A stretch of 64,000 nt of DNA from Pseudomonas chlororaphis subsp. chlororaphis (GTDB lineage: Bacteria; Pseudomonadota; Gammaproteobacteria; Pseudomonadales; Pseudomonadaceae). This document shows, piece by piece, positions 28,229 to 37,408 of this stretch; the stretch's first letter is position 1; each line of letters opens with the position of its first letter. The notes under the pieces are model-generated. The model saw nothing but the letters and a program-made list of their open reading frames with translations, had not been told where the DNA came from and did not search any database. Location of the stretch: the NCBI RefSeq assembly GCF_003945765.1, contig NZ_CP027712.1:3596001-3660000 (forward strand), read 5' to 3'. Position numbers and translations under genes: made by a program.

Positions 28229-29445
28229 AGAGCGGCTCCTTCGAGCAATTCACCCTGGCGCAGGAAGTGCTGCGCCGGCCGCGGATGGCAAAGGAAATCG
28301 GCGTGGGAAATGTTGTAGCCATAGGCCCCGGCCATCGGCAGCACCAGCAGGTCGCCGACGCTGACGCCCTTGAGCGGCTGGGCCCGGCTCAACACATCCT
28401 TGGGCGTGCACAGCTGGCCGACCACGGTCCAGGCCTGCTCCGCGCTGTGCGCCGGCTGCGGCGTGCGTGGCAGGTGAATCAACGGATGGTCGTGGCTCTG
28501 CGCCGCGGGCAGGCGGAACTGGTGGGTGCCGCCGCGGCACACCAGGAAGTGCTCGCCGTGGCTGGTCTTGGTGTCCAGCACTTCGATCACGTAGTAACCG
28601 CAGAAGGCGCTGATAAACCGCCCGGGCTCGAAGCGCAGAATCGGCGCCTGAGCGCCCTGCTCCGCCAGCCGGCGTTCCAGGTAGCGGCACAGGCGCTGCC
28701 AGTCGAACTGCTGGCCGCTGAGGTAATCGACGCCGATGCCGCCGCCGACATTCAGGTGGGTCAGGTGCTCGGGATGCGCCGCCAGGGCCTTCCACAGCGG
28801 CCAGCGTTGCAGATAGAAGTCCAGCAACTGTTCATGGCGCTCCACCGACTGCTGGTGGGACATGGCGTGCACATGGAAACCCTTGAGGCGCAGATGGCTG
28901 GCGCGGTCGACCCTTTGCACGGCCTCGGCCAGCTCCGCCTCGTCGATGCCGAACGGCGTGGCGGTGCCGGCCATGGCCAGCCGGCTCGACTGGTTCTGCG
29001 GCAACTGCGGGTTGATGCGGATGAACACCGGCTGTACTCGCCCTGCTTCTTCGGCCAGGCGTTGCAGGCGCTCGATCTCGTTGAGGCTTTCCAGGTGCAC
29101 CGCTTCCACCTGATGGGCCAGGGCCGCGCGCAGGTCGGAATCGAGCTTGCCGGGGCCGGAAAACACATAGGGCTTGCGGGTCGGACAGGCCACCACCCGC
29201 TCGATCTCGCCGCCCGAGGAAATCTCGAAACCACTGACCAGCGGGGCCAGCGCCGCCAGTACCGGCGCCTCGCTGTTGGCCTTGATCGCGTAATACAGCT
29301 CGACCCCGGCCGGCAACGCCGCCATCACCTGGCGCACATGGGCCTGCAAGGCATCCAGATCGTAGATAAAGGCCGCCAGCGGGTCGGCACTGCCGGCCCG
29401 GGCCTGGTCGATGGCGCGCAGGACTGCCTGGGACAACTCAGCCAT
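28225..29445 (-). CDS. acsE: PLP-dependent decarboxylase AcsE
   Basis: The 406-residue enzyme is a fold-type III (LysA-like) decarboxylase: the PLP lysine is Lys55 in YYAIKANSEA, the phosphate-binding glycine motif is NVGGGIGVDY, and the C-terminal catalytic cysteine is in QLCTPKDVL. In achromobactin synthesis it is thought to decarboxylate the serine-derived part, giving ethanolamine. It overlaps acsD by 8 bases. Confidence 0.92.
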   Translation of the reverse strand: MAELSQAVLRAIDQARAGSADPLAAFIYDLDALQAHVRQVMAALPAGVELYYAIKANSEAPVLAALAPLVSGFEISSGGEIERVVACPTRKPYVFSGPGKLDSDLRAALAHQVEAVHLESLNEIERLQRLAEEAGRVQPVFIRINPQLPQNQSSRLAMAGTATPFGIDEAELAEAVQRVDRASHLRLKGFHVHAMSHQQSVERHEQLLDFYLQRWPLWKALAAHPEHLTHLNVGGGIGVDYLSGQQFDWQRLCRYLERRLAEQGAQAPILRFEPGRFISAFCGYYVIEVLDTKTSHGEHFLVCRGGTHQFRLPAAQSHDHPLIHLPRTPQPAHSAEQAWTVVGQLCTPKDVLSRAQPLKGVSVGDLLVLPMAGAYGYNISHADFLCHPRPAQHFLRQGELLEGAAL

Positions 29446-31240
29446 AACGGGCCTCCTCGCTCCATGGCGAACTCAGGTTGACGTAGCCGGCCTGGCGGTC
29501 GGCCTTGGCGGCCAGGCGCACCTTGAGATTGGTCTTGCAGGCAATCGGCTGGCCGGCGATCAGCGCGTCCAGTTCCGGCGCCGGGCGTACCAGCTCGTCA
29601 CGGATGCGCCGCAATTGCTGCTCGACCCGTTGCCACATCAGCGGCGCCAGGTGCGGGCGTTCCCAGCTCAGGGCCAGCACCGCTTCCGACAGGTTGTTGA
29701 TCAGCAGGCAATAGGTGATGCGGCTCCAGCCCTGCTCGCGGGAATACAGCAGCGACTGGCGCACCCGCGGGTGCAGGCCGACCTCGATCTGCGCCATGCC
29801 CAGCTCATCGGTAAGCTTGACCCCCTCGAAGTCCCGCAGCAGCAGCTGTTGCGGCTGGCCCTGGTCGTGGATCAGCACGCTGTTCTGCAGGTGCGGCTCC
29901 ATCACCACGCCGTGGTTGAAGAACAGCGCCAGCACCGGCCGCAGCAGCAGCGCCTGGTACTGGTCGAACCAGTCCACCAGTTGCTCGTCCGTCAGTTCAC
30001 TGGCGTTGAAGCCTTGCAGGAAGTCATGCACCAGCGGCCGCGAATGGATGTCGCGGGCGAACAGGGTGCCGGCCATCACGCTGCGCTCGGCGCCGGCGCG
30101 GCGGCAGAAGTTCTCCCGCAGGATCGCCCCGGTCTGTTCGCGGAACCAGTGGGCGTCGGCTTCGCTGGCCTGCAGCGGCGCCCAGCTCATGGAACCCGGC
30201 TCGGCCACCGCCGACAAGCCGCCCAGGGTTTCGGCCTGGGTCCGCTGCAGGCGCTGGAACAGCTGGTCGATGATCAGCGTGCTTTCCAGCTCGTACCAGG
30301 CGTTCTTGCGCACGCAATTGGTGATGCGCACGTTCAGCGAGCCCTTGATGAAAAAGTCGTGGTCCTCGATGTACCAGGTGCGCATCGAGGCCGTCGGGCT
30401 GGCGAGCGGCCCAGTCGGCCCGTGGTCGATCACCTCGCCCAGTTCCAGCAGGCGCTGCACGCGGCGGTCCTGCATGAACAGCTCGGCCTGCACCGGGTGC
30501 ATACAGATCATCGCGTGCCCCGGGCGCGCCCGGCCCTGGTCGGCGAAACCGGCCATCACCTGCTCTTCGCTGAGGCCGCTGGCGGTCACCCGCAGGCCCT
30601 GGCGCGGCACTTCGAACAGGTGCAGCGCGGTCTCGGCCTGGAATTCCGGGGCATAGGTTTCCTGGGCCAGGTGTGCCGGCCACAGCCGCGCCTTGGGCGC
30701 CGGATGGTTGGGGTGGCCGAACCACAGGCCCTGTTCGCTGGCCAGGTAGCCGCTCAGCGGCGCCGGGCCCTGGCCGTCCATGTTGTGGGCGACGATGGCG
30801 GCGGTCAGCGACTGGCTTTGCAGCACTTGGTCCAGCAGCTCGTCGTTGCTGGCCCGGGTCATGTGTTCGCAGGCGCCGAGCAGTTGCTCGACGAACTCGG
30901 CAAAGGCCAGGCAGCGCCAGGTCTCGCCTGCTTCGCGCCGGGCATACACGTCCGACAGGTAACGGTGGCTGCCCAGGTGGTCGCGGCGGTCGACCATGAC
31001 GAAGAACTGCTGCTGGTTGGGCAGGTCGATGGTCAGCGGGATGCCCTTCCATTCCAGGCCGTCCAGGTAACTGCCGGGGGCGATGCCCTGCATCTGTGTC
31101 GGCCAGCTGTAACTGAGGCAGTTTTCCGGCAAGGCGAACTCTTTGATCAGGCAATTGAGCAAGGCGCGAGTGGTCGCCAGCTCACTGACCATCTTCGATA
31201 AAACATGCTTTGATAAAACATCGCGATCTGAATAATTCAT
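29438..31240 (-). CDS. acsD: Achromobactin NIS synthetase AcsD (citrate-serine ligase)
   Basis: This 600-residue IucA/IucC-family enzyme has GHPNHPAPKAR (His176/His179), MHPVQ (His248) and EPHLQNSVL. AcsD of Dickeya joins L-serine to citrate, the first committed step. I start at ATG 31240 (MNYSDRDVLS), with GGAG 6 bases upstream; a longer frame to 31291 lacks such a site. It begins the tightly packed gene run, 235 bases after acsF. Confidence 0.93.
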   Translation of the reverse strand: MNYSDRDVLSKHVLSKMVSELATTRALLNCLIKEFALPENCLSYSWPTQMQGIAPGSYLDGLEWKGIPLTIDLPNQQQFFVMVDRRDHLGSHRYLSDVYARREAGETWRCLAFAEFVEQLLGACEHMTRASNDELLDQVLQSQSLTAAIVAHNMDGQGPAPLSGYLASEQGLWFGHPNHPAPKARLWPAHLAQETYAPEFQAETALHLFEVPRQGLRVTASGLSEEQVMAGFADQGRARPGHAMICMHPVQAELFMQDRRVQRLLELGEVIDHGPTGPLASPTASMRTWYIEDHDFFIKGSLNVRITNCVRKNAWYELESTLIIDQLFQRLQRTQAETLGGLSAVAEPGSMSWAPLQASEADAHWFREQTGAILRENFCRRAGAERSVMAGTLFARDIHSRPLVHDFLQGFNASELTDEQLVDWFDQYQALLLRPVLALFFNHGVVMEPHLQNSVLIHDQGQPQQLLLRDFEGVKLTDELGMAQIEVGLHPRVRQSLLYSREQGWSRITYCLLINNLSEAVLALSWERPHLAPLMWQRVEQQLRRIRDELVRPAPELDALIAGQPIACKTNLKVRLAAKADRQAGYVNLSSPWSEEARYG

Positions 31241-31419
31241 ACATGCTCCACAGTAGCCCGTGCGGTCACTGGCTGCGTACTGTCGCGGCAAATAGTTAGT
31301 TGCTATTCGGCCATACCGAAAGCCGACAGATACCCGTCAAACGAACTCGTCCGCCTGCACTTTCCTGCAACCTTTAACAAGAAAAACCTGTCGCCTGACA
31401 GTTATTCAACCAAGACTTA

Positions 31420-31443
31420 AAAGTGTGAAAAACGACACACTTT
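31420..31443 (-). terminator. Hairpin between acsF and acsD
   Basis: AAAGTGTG and CACACTTT pair perfectly around an 8-base loop 33 bases after the acsF stop. On the minus strand it is followed only by TTTTAAG overlapping the stem, so it is at best a partial terminator or an RNA-processing/stability element separating acsF from the rest. Confidence 0.45.
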
Positions 31444-31475
31444 CATCGAATACGCTTCATTTCAAGAACAGCACT

Positions 31476-32852
31476 TCAAGCACGTGCCTGCAATAAGGCG
31501 TCCGCCATTGCGCGAGTAAATCGCTGGATAACTTGCTGGCACTGTTCGTCGTCGACGACCAACGGCGGCAACAGGCGGATCACATTGCCGCGACGTCCGC
31601 CGCGCTCCAGCAGCAGGCCCTGTTTGAAGCAGTGCTGCTGGATGGCCACGGCCAGGCCCGGGTCCGACGGGAAATGCCCGTGGCGGTCGGCCGGCTGGCG
31701 TTCGTCGACGATCTCGATGCCCAGCATCAGGCCACGCCCGCGCACCTGGCCCAGGGCCGGATAGCTCGGCTGCAAGGCCATCAGTTGCTCCTTGAGCCAC
31801 TGCCCGCGACGTTCGGCCAGGGCCGCGATGTTCTGCTCGCGCAACACTTGCAGGGTCGCCAGGCCCGCGGCCATGGCCATCTGGTTGCCGCGGAAGGTGC
31901 CGGCGTGGTTGCCCGGCTCCCAGGCATCGAATTCGCGCTTGATGCCCAGCACCGCCATCGGCAGGCCGCCGCCCACCGCCTTGGACATGACGATCATGTC
32001 CGGCTCGATGCCGGCGTGCTCGAAGGCGAACATCTTGCCGGTGCGGGCAAAGCCGGCCTGCACCTCATCGAGGATCAGCACGATGCCGTGCTGGCGAGTC
32101 ACTTCGCGGATCGCCCGCAGCCAGCTGGCCGGCGCGCAGTTGACCCCGCCCTCGCCCTGCACCGCCTCGAGAATCACCGCCGCCGGCAGCGACACGCCGC
32201 TTTCCACGTCTTCGATGAACTGGGTGAAGTAATGGGTCAGCGCCTCGACCCCGGCCTCGCCGCCGATCCCCAGCGGGCAGCGGTATTCGTGGGGGTACGG
32301 CATGAACTGCACGCCCGGCATCAGGCCGGCGATGGCGTGCTTGGGCGCGGTATTGCCGGTCAGCGCCAGGGCACCGTGGGTCATGCCGTGGTAGGCCCCG
32401 GAGAAACTGATGACGTTGTGCCGCCCGGTATGGGTCTTGGCCAGCTTCAGCGCCGCTTCCACCGCGTCCGCCCCGGACGGCCCGCAGAACTGCAGGCAGT
32501 AGTCGCGGCCCTGGCCCGGCAGCAGGCTGAGCAGGGTTTCGCTGAAGGCGTCCTTGACCACGGTGGTCAGGTCCAGAGTGTGCATGGGCAGGCCCGAGGC
32601 CAGGAAACTGTCGAGACTGGCCATGATCGCCGGGTGGTTGTGCCCCAGGGCCAGGGTGCCGGCGCCGGCCAGGCAGTCCAGGTAGGTCTTGCCTTCGACG
32701 TCGGTGACCCAGACCCCATGCGCCTTGGCGATGGCCAGTGGCAACTTGCGCGGGTAACTGCGCACATTGGATTCGAACTTGCCTTGCCGGGCCAGATAGT
32801 CGGCATTGGTTTTTTGCAGAGGACTAGTGCGCAATATGCCATCATTCAACAT
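31476..32852 (-). CDS. acsF: Diaminobutyrate-type aminotransferase AcsF
   Basis: This 458-residue class III aminotransferase has PLP lysine Lys291 (VMSKAVGGG) and the Asp262 that binds the pyridine nitrogen (ILDEVQAGF). It resembles L-2,4-diaminobutyrate:2-oxoglutarate aminotransferases and should make diaminobutyrate from aspartate semialdehyde. I start at ATG 32852 (GAGG about 9 bases upstream) instead of the longer frame to 32909, which would cover the Fur box. It is the first biosynthetic gene of the locus. Confidence 0.92.
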   Translation of the reverse strand: MLNDGILRTSPLQKTNADYLARQGKFESNVRSYPRKLPLAIAKAHGVWVTDVEGKTYLDCLAGAGTLALGHNHPAIMASLDSFLASGLPMHTLDLTTVVKDAFSETLLSLLPGQGRDYCLQFCGPSGADAVEAALKLAKTHTGRHNVISFSGAYHGMTHGALALTGNTAPKHAIAGLMPGVQFMPYPHEYRCPLGIGGEAGVEALTHYFTQFIEDVESGVSLPAAVILEAVQGEGGVNCAPASWLRAIREVTRQHGIVLILDEVQAGFARTGKMFAFEHAGIEPDMIVMSKAVGGGLPMAVLGIKREFDAWEPGNHAGTFRGNQMAMAAGLATLQVLREQNIAALAERRGQWLKEQLMALQPSYPALGQVRGRGLMLGIEIVDERQPADRHGHFPSDPGLAVAIQQHCFKQGLLLERGGRRGNVIRLLPPLVVDDEQCQQVIQRFTRAMADALLQARA

Positions 32853-32880
32853 CTGTTCACCCTCGTTAAATTCGACATGC

Positions 32881-32899
32881 AAATTATTATCATTAATAA
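32881..32899 (-). promoter_or_regulatory. Fur box of the acsF promoter
   Basis: The sequence AAATTATTATCATTAATAA reads, on the minus strand, TTATTAATGATAATAATTT, a close match to the GATAATGATAATCATTATC Fur consensus. It lies about 30 bases upstream of the acsF start, within the likely promoter, so iron-loaded Fur should repress the biosynthetic genes. Confidence 0.78.
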
Positions 32900-33212
32900 A
32901 AACGCACAACTACTTATTCAAACTTATTTGGAATAGTCGCATGACACTTGCGGATATAAGTTAACTATCGCGCCCACGCCAAAAACCAAGTTGATAAACT
33001 TGGTAAAACGTCATTTATGACGTATGAAACTGCCATGTTATTGCCATCTTTCCGACAACTTCATTAGTTGCCATTAAATGGCCAACACCTCATTCAAGAG
33101 GCGAGCAAGTTGATCAACTGATAATGGGCATACTTTCTTCCTCGACCAAAGGAACCGGTCATGACCAACACGGCGGTGCGCCCTTCCCTGTGGCGCTTGT
33201 CCGCATCGCTTC
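32900..33212. other. AT-rich, dyad-dense region between receptor gene and acsF
   Basis: No gene is supported here. Several perfect dyads stand close together: ACCAAGTTGATAAACTTGGT (32985-33004), ACGTCATTTATGACGT (33008-33023), GCCATTAAATGGC (33070-33082) and AGTTGATCAACT (33108-33119). The acsF promoter should lie at the left end. The dyads could bind regulators or be remnants of a mobile sequence. Confidence 0.6.
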
Positions 33213-35627
33213 TTAGAAACCCACGGTTGCCGAGAGCAACAGGGTCCGTGGCGTCGCCAGGGTCAAGCCCGGCTCGCTGTCGTCCGAGGCCCCGGCCGAA
33301 CTCCAGTAACGCTTGTCCAGCACGTTCTCGACATTGGCGCGCAAGGTGATGTCCTTGTCGTCGAGCTTGAAGGCGTAGCGCGCGCCCAGGTCGAAACGCT
33401 CCCAGGAGTCGATTTCCTTGCTGTTGGCCTGGTCCAGGTACTGCGAGCTGGAGTAGATGCCGCGTGCGGTCAGGGTCAGGCCCTGGACCTTCGGCACGTC
33501 CCACTCGGCCCCCAGGTTGACGTTGTACTTCGGCGTGGCCGGCGCGCGATTGCCGTCGAAGGTACCGTTGGTGGTGTCCTTCAGTTCGCTGTCGATGTAC
33601 ATCACCCCGCCCAGCAGGCGGAAGCCCTTGAGCGGTTCGCCGAACACGCTGAGCTCGACGCCGTCGTTCTGCCGTTTGCCGTTCGGGCCGAAGACCCGGG
33701 TGGTGGCGTTGGTCTCGTAGGCCGGCTGCTTGATGCGGAACACCGCGGCGGTCAGGGCGAAGGCCCCGGCGTCGTACTTGGCGCCGGCCTCGACCTGGCG
33801 GCTGATGAACGGCGGGAAGATTTCGTCTTCGTTGATCGAGGTCGACGGCGCGATCTTGCCCTGGCTCAGGCCTTCCATGTAGTTGACGTACAGCGACAAC
33901 TGATCGGTGGCCTTGAACAGCAGGCCGCCCGAAGGCGAGACCTTTTCCTCGTCATAGGCGGTGTCGCCTTTGACGCCGTCGCTCCAGTCGTCGACCTTGA
34001 CCCGTTGCCAGCGCGCGCCGAGGGTCAGCAGCAGGCGGTCATCGAAGAAGCCCAGGGTGTCGGACAGCGCCACACCGCTGAAGCGGTTCTCGGTGTAGAC
34101 CTTGGGGTCGAAGCGCGTCGGCCGCGACGGGGTTGGCGTCGGCCGTGGGTTGTAGAGGTTGCTGGGAGATGCGGCATAGCGCGCGCCGCCGTTTTCGAAA
34201 TCCATGTAGAAGTAGCTGGCCGCCAGGTTGACCTCATGGCTCACCGGGCCGGAGTGGAACCAGCTGCGCACGCCCGCCGTGGTGGTGCGCACGTTTTCGT
34301 CGCGAGTGAAGTCGCGCGGCTGCACGCTGAAGTCGCCGGCGTCGTTGGTGATCGACACGGCATGCCGGAGGAAGTCGTGGTTGCTTTTGCGCGCGCCGAC
34401 GCCGCCGTACAGCATGATCGAGTCGTTGACGTCGTATTCGGCATTGACCGTGCCGAAGGTGTCCTTGGTGCGTGCCTTGCTCCAGGACTGCGCATAGTTG
34501 TGCCGCACGTCATCCGCGTCCGGCACCTTGGCGTTGGCGCCTATCTGCACCCGCTCCTGGGGCGCGTCGGTGTCGCGTTCGGTATGGCCGATGTCGGTCG
34601 ACAGGCGCAGGCGTTCGCCACGGAAGTCCAAGCCCAGCACCGCCATCTCGCGGTCGACGCTCTGGTGATCCCATTCGGTGTCGCCGGACTGCTTGACCGC
34701 GTTCAGGCGCACGCCGAACTTGTTGTCCTCGCCGAAGCGCCGGCCAATGTCCACCGCGCCGCCCACTTGGCTGTCCGAGGCGTAGCTGCCGGTGAGTTCG
34801 GTAATGGGCTTGTCGGTGGCGCGCTTGGGCACCACGTTGATCCCGCCGCCGACGCTGCCCCGCGGCGAGATGCCGTTGATCAGTTGGGTCGGGCCCTTGA
34901 GGATGTCCACCCGGTCGGCCATTTCCATGTCGATGGTGTAGGTCGGCAGCACGCCGTACAGGCCGTTGTAGGCGACATCGCTGTTGAACAGGCTGAAGCC
35001 GCGGATGGTGAACTGTTCATAACGGCCGCCCGCCGGGTTGGTGGCGCGCACCGAGGGGTCGCTGGCGATCAGGTCGCCGAGGGTCCGCGCCTGCTGGTTC
35101 TTCACCACCTCGCTGGTGTAGGTGGTCATGCTGAACGGCGTTTCCATGAAGTCCTTCGAACCCAGCAGGCCTTGCGAGCCACGGCGCGCCACCTGGCCAC
35201 CAGCGAAGACGTCGCTGTCGGTCGCGCCGCTGGCGCCGAGAATCGAGGTCGGCGCCAGTTGCAGGCTGCCGCCTTGCGGCGCCGGGGTCAGGATGTACGC
35301 CTGCTCACCCACCGGTTGCAGTTGCAGGCCGGAGCCTTGCAGCAAGCGGGCAAAGCCCTCCTCCACCCCGTACTCGCCGGACAGGCCGCCGCTGTTGCGG
35401 CCGCTGACCAGCTGTGGGTCCACCGACAGGTTGACCCCGGCGAGGCCGGCGAAACGGGTCAGCGCGGCGCTCAGCGGGCCGGCCGGCACCTGGTAGCTGC
35501 GCCGCGCAGCGTCGTCGGCCCAACTGGCCTGGATGAATAACGGGCTGGAACTGAGTGTCAGGATGAGGCCCAACTGCAACAGTCCGGGGGAAACCGGACG
35601 CAAACGGTATGGCAATACTACGGGCAT
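33213..35627 (-). CDS. acr: TonB-dependent achromobactin receptor with signalling (STN) domain
   Basis: The 804-residue outer-membrane protein has an export signal (about 1-38), an N-terminal secretin/TonB signalling domain (about 42-105, LSAALTRFAGLAGVNLSVDP), a plug, and a beta-barrel ending in the outer-membrane signature TVGF with terminal Phe. The plug shows TIRGFSLFN and RVDILKGPTQLINGISPRGSVGG. The STN domain marks it as a transducer working with the FecR/FecI pair just upstream. The ligand is taken as ferric achromobactin because of the neighbouring genes. The ribosome site is weak. Confidence 0.9.
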   Translation of the reverse strand: MPVVLPYRLRPVSPGLLQLGLILTLSSSPLFIQASWADDAARRSYQVPAGPLSAALTRFAGLAGVNLSVDPQLVSGRNSGGLSGEYGVEEGFARLLQGSGLQLQPVGEQAYILTPAPQGGSLQLAPTSILGASGATDSDVFAGGQVARRGSQGLLGSKDFMETPFSMTTYTSEVVKNQQARTLGDLIASDPSVRATNPAGGRYEQFTIRGFSLFNSDVAYNGLYGVLPTYTIDMEMADRVDILKGPTQLINGISPRGSVGGGINVVPKRATDKPITELTGSYASDSQVGGAVDIGRRFGEDNKFGVRLNAVKQSGDTEWDHQSVDREMAVLGLDFRGERLRLSTDIGHTERDTDAPQERVQIGANAKVPDADDVRHNYAQSWSKARTKDTFGTVNAEYDVNDSIMLYGGVGARKSNHDFLRHAVSITNDAGDFSVQPRDFTRDENVRTTTAGVRSWFHSGPVSHEVNLAASYFYMDFENGGARYAASPSNLYNPRPTPTPSRPTRFDPKVYTENRFSGVALSDTLGFFDDRLLLTLGARWQRVKVDDWSDGVKGDTAYDEEKVSPSGGLLFKATDQLSLYVNYMEGLSQGKIAPSTSINEDEIFPPFISRQVEAGAKYDAGAFALTAAVFRIKQPAYETNATTRVFGPNGKRQNDGVELSVFGEPLKGFRLLGGVMYIDSELKDTTNGTFDGNRAPATPKYNVNLGAEWDVPKVQGLTLTARGIYSSSQYLDQANSKEIDSWERFDLGARYAFKLDDKDITLRANVENVLDKRYWSSAGASDDSEPGLTLATPRTLLLSATVGF

Positions 35628-35696
35628 GGGAGGAAGCTCTCGTTTTTTTGTTCACTTACCTGGAATGACCGGCGAGGCAAAAAAAAGGGACAGGCT

Positions 35697-36674
35697 TCAG
35701 CCAATATTTTTTTGCGGGGTGTTTGTCGGCGGGGTTTCTTTTGCCGAAGTCAGGGTGACCCAATAACGGGTGCGCGAATGCACCTCCAGCGGCAGGCTGG
35801 CGGCCAGCAGCGACAGCACGCGGTCGGTGTTGTCGAGACGGAAGCTGCCGGTGACGCGCAGGGCTTCCAGTTCCGGTTCCCAACGCAGCAGGCCCGGGCG
35901 ATAACGACCGAGCTCGCGCAGGAAATCCCCCAGGGGCTGGTTCTGCGCCATCAGCACGCCGTCGCGCCAGCCCGGCAACTGCGCGTCGAAGGCATCGATC
36001 TGCCCGGCGCCGTCCACCCACAGCCGCACCCGCTGGCCTTCGCCCAACTGCAATTGCGGGCCGAACAAGGGTTGCAGTTGCACCGAGCCGCTGACCACCG
36101 ACACCCGGCAATCGTGTTCATTGAGGCGCACGCAGACTTCGCTGCGGCTGACGACGATGCGGCCATAAGGCGCCTGGATGGTCAGCGGCGCGCTGCCGGT
36201 GACCTTGAGCGCCATCTCGCCGCGCACCAGGGTCACCTGCCGGGCGCCCAGGTCGACGTTGACCGCGCTGGCGGTGTTCAACTGCAAGGCGCTGCCATCG
36301 GCCAGGGATAATTTGCGATGTTCGCCGGTACCGGTCTGCAGGTCGGCGCGCCATACGTCCAGGGGCAGTTGGCGCCCCAGCAGCCAGGCAGTCGGCACCA
36401 GTGCGGCGACGCCGAGGGCGCGCTTGAGTACCGCGCGCCGCGACGGCTCGGGACGATCCAGGGTGGCCAGCGCCAGGGCCGAGGGCAGCGCGGAGAAACG
36501 CTGGCGCAGCAGCTGCGCTTTCTGCCAGGCGCTTTCGTTCTGGCTGTTGCTGTTGCGCCAGTGCTGCAGGCGCGCGTGATCGTCGGCGTTGGCCGCGCCG
36601 GACTCCAGCAGCGCCAGCCACTGGGCCGCCGCGCGGGCCACCTCGCGGGTTTCGCTGGACGGCGCCGAGCGCAT
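35697..36674 (-). CDS. FecR-family anti-sigma factor/sensor
   Basis: The 325-residue protein has a cytosolic N-terminal domain with the FecR-type WLALLESG...DHARLQHWRNSNSQNESAWQ pattern, one membrane segment (about 88-100, LGVAALVPTAWLLG) and a periplasmic FecR domain (about 110-205, DGSALQLNTASAV). It relays receptor occupancy to the ECF sigma factor. Its ATG overlaps the sigma stop codon (TGATG); a GTG one codon earlier is an alternative. The receptor gene follows after 69 bases. Confidence 0.9.
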   Translation of the reverse strand: MRSAPSSETREVARAAAQWLALLESGAANADDHARLQHWRNSNSQNESAWQKAQLLRQRFSALPSALALATLDRPEPSRRAVLKRALGVAALVPTAWLLGRQLPLDVWRADLQTGTGEHRKLSLADGSALQLNTASAVNVDLGARQVTLVRGEMALKVTGSAPLTIQAPYGRIVVSRSEVCVRLNEHDCRVSVVSGSVQLQPLFGPQLQLGEGQRVRLWVDGAGQIDAFDAQLPGWRDGVLMAQNQPLGDFLRELGRYRPGLLRWEPELEALRVTGSFRLDNTDRVLSLLAASLPLEVHSRTRYWVTLTSAKETPPTNTPQKNIG

Positions 36675-37183
36675 CACAGCTCCACCAGCAGGCAGTGTTC
36701 GTAGGCCTGGGCCATGTAGCGCTTGACGGTGCGTTCCGAGACGTCGAGGCGTTCGGCGATCTCGCGATAACCCAGCCCTTCCAGCTGGCTCCAGAGAAAC
36801 GCCCGGCGCACCAGGGGCGCCAGGCCGTCGAGCAATTCGTCGAGGGCTTGCAGGGTTTCCAGCAGCACCCAGCGCTGTTCCGGGGACGGCACGCTGTCTT
36901 CGGGCAGGCTGGCCAGCGCGTCCAGGTAGGCCTGCTCCAGTTTGCGCCGGGTGTAGAAGTTGCTCAGCAGGCGCTTGCCCACGGTCACCAGGTAGGCCCG
37001 CGGCTCGCGCAGGTCGACCAGTTGCTGGGAACTGGTGAGCACGCGCAGGAAGGTGTCCTGGCTCAGGTCCGCCGCATCCCAGGCGTTGCCCATGCGCTGG
37101 CGCAACCAGCTCTCGAGCCAGCTGCGATGGTCGCGGTACAGGGCATGTAGGCTTTGCTCCGGTGGCGTCGCTGCTTCAATCAT
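36674..37183 (-). CDS. acsS: ECF sigma factor, FecI type (AcsS-like)
   Basis: The protein has the ECF layout: region 2 (LYRDHRSWLESWLRQRMG...AADLSQDTFLRVL) and region 4 (YREIAERLDVSERTVKRYMAQAY). In P. syringae the ECF factor AcsS controls achromobactin genes, and this gene has the same setting. I start at ATG 37183 (169 residues, MIEAATPPEQ), because a promoter with -10 near 37223-37228 would leave almost no leader for the earlier ATG at 37213; that longer form (179 residues) remains possible. The symbol is by analogy. Confidence 0.88.
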   Translation of the reverse strand: MIEAATPPEQSLHALYRDHRSWLESWLRQRMGNAWDAADLSQDTFLRVLTSSQQLVDLREPRAYLVTVGKRLLSNFYTRRKLEQAYLDALASLPEDSVPSPEQRWVLLETLQALDELLDGLAPLVRRAFLWSQLEGLGYREIAERLDVSERTVKRYMAQAYEHCLLVEL

Positions 37184-37213
37184 GTCAAGAGCCCTGCGCG
37201 AAGGATCATTCAA

Positions 37214-37232
37214 ATGAGACTGATTCTAATTA
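37214..37232 (-). promoter_or_regulatory. Fur-like box upstream of the ECF sigma gene
   Basis: ATGAGACTGATTCTAATTA lies immediately upstream of the sigma gene and overlaps a plausible -10 (TAGAAT on the minus strand, 37228-37223). It resembles Fur sites before fecI-type genes in Pseudomonas but is less perfect than the acsF box. Confidence 0.55.
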
Positions 37233-37373
37233 ATATTCATAAGGCAAACCAAGTCCTTTCGTGTGATTGAGTTCTGGTTTTCGTCTGCTGGGGAACATCG
37301 GCGGGTGCTCTGGAACCATGGTCCCAGGGCTGAAGACATCCAGGTGAAGCACCCGGTCGGCTGCTGAAACAGC

Positions 37374-37396
37374 GCCCGGCCCCTTGCGGGCCGGGC
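37374..37396 (-). terminator. Possible terminator after the phospholipase C gene
   Basis: A strong GCCCGGCCC / GGGCCGGGC stem lies 13 bases after the plc stop codon on the minus strand. The following GCTGTTTCAG has only a short T run, so termination efficiency is uncertain. Confidence 0.5.
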
Positions 37397-37408
37397 ACGG
37401 GCGCGCGC

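Noticed and set aside
27254..28318. Plus-strand frame opposite yhcA
   Set aside because: Gln/Arg/His-rich antisense product with no domain; yhcA has clear transporter motifs on the other strand.
33161..33349. Small plus-strand frame beginning MTNTAVRPSLWRLSASLL with a good ribosome site
   Set aside because: Most of it runs antisense into the end of the receptor gene and becomes Arg/Pro-rich; at best a fragment of an old gene start.
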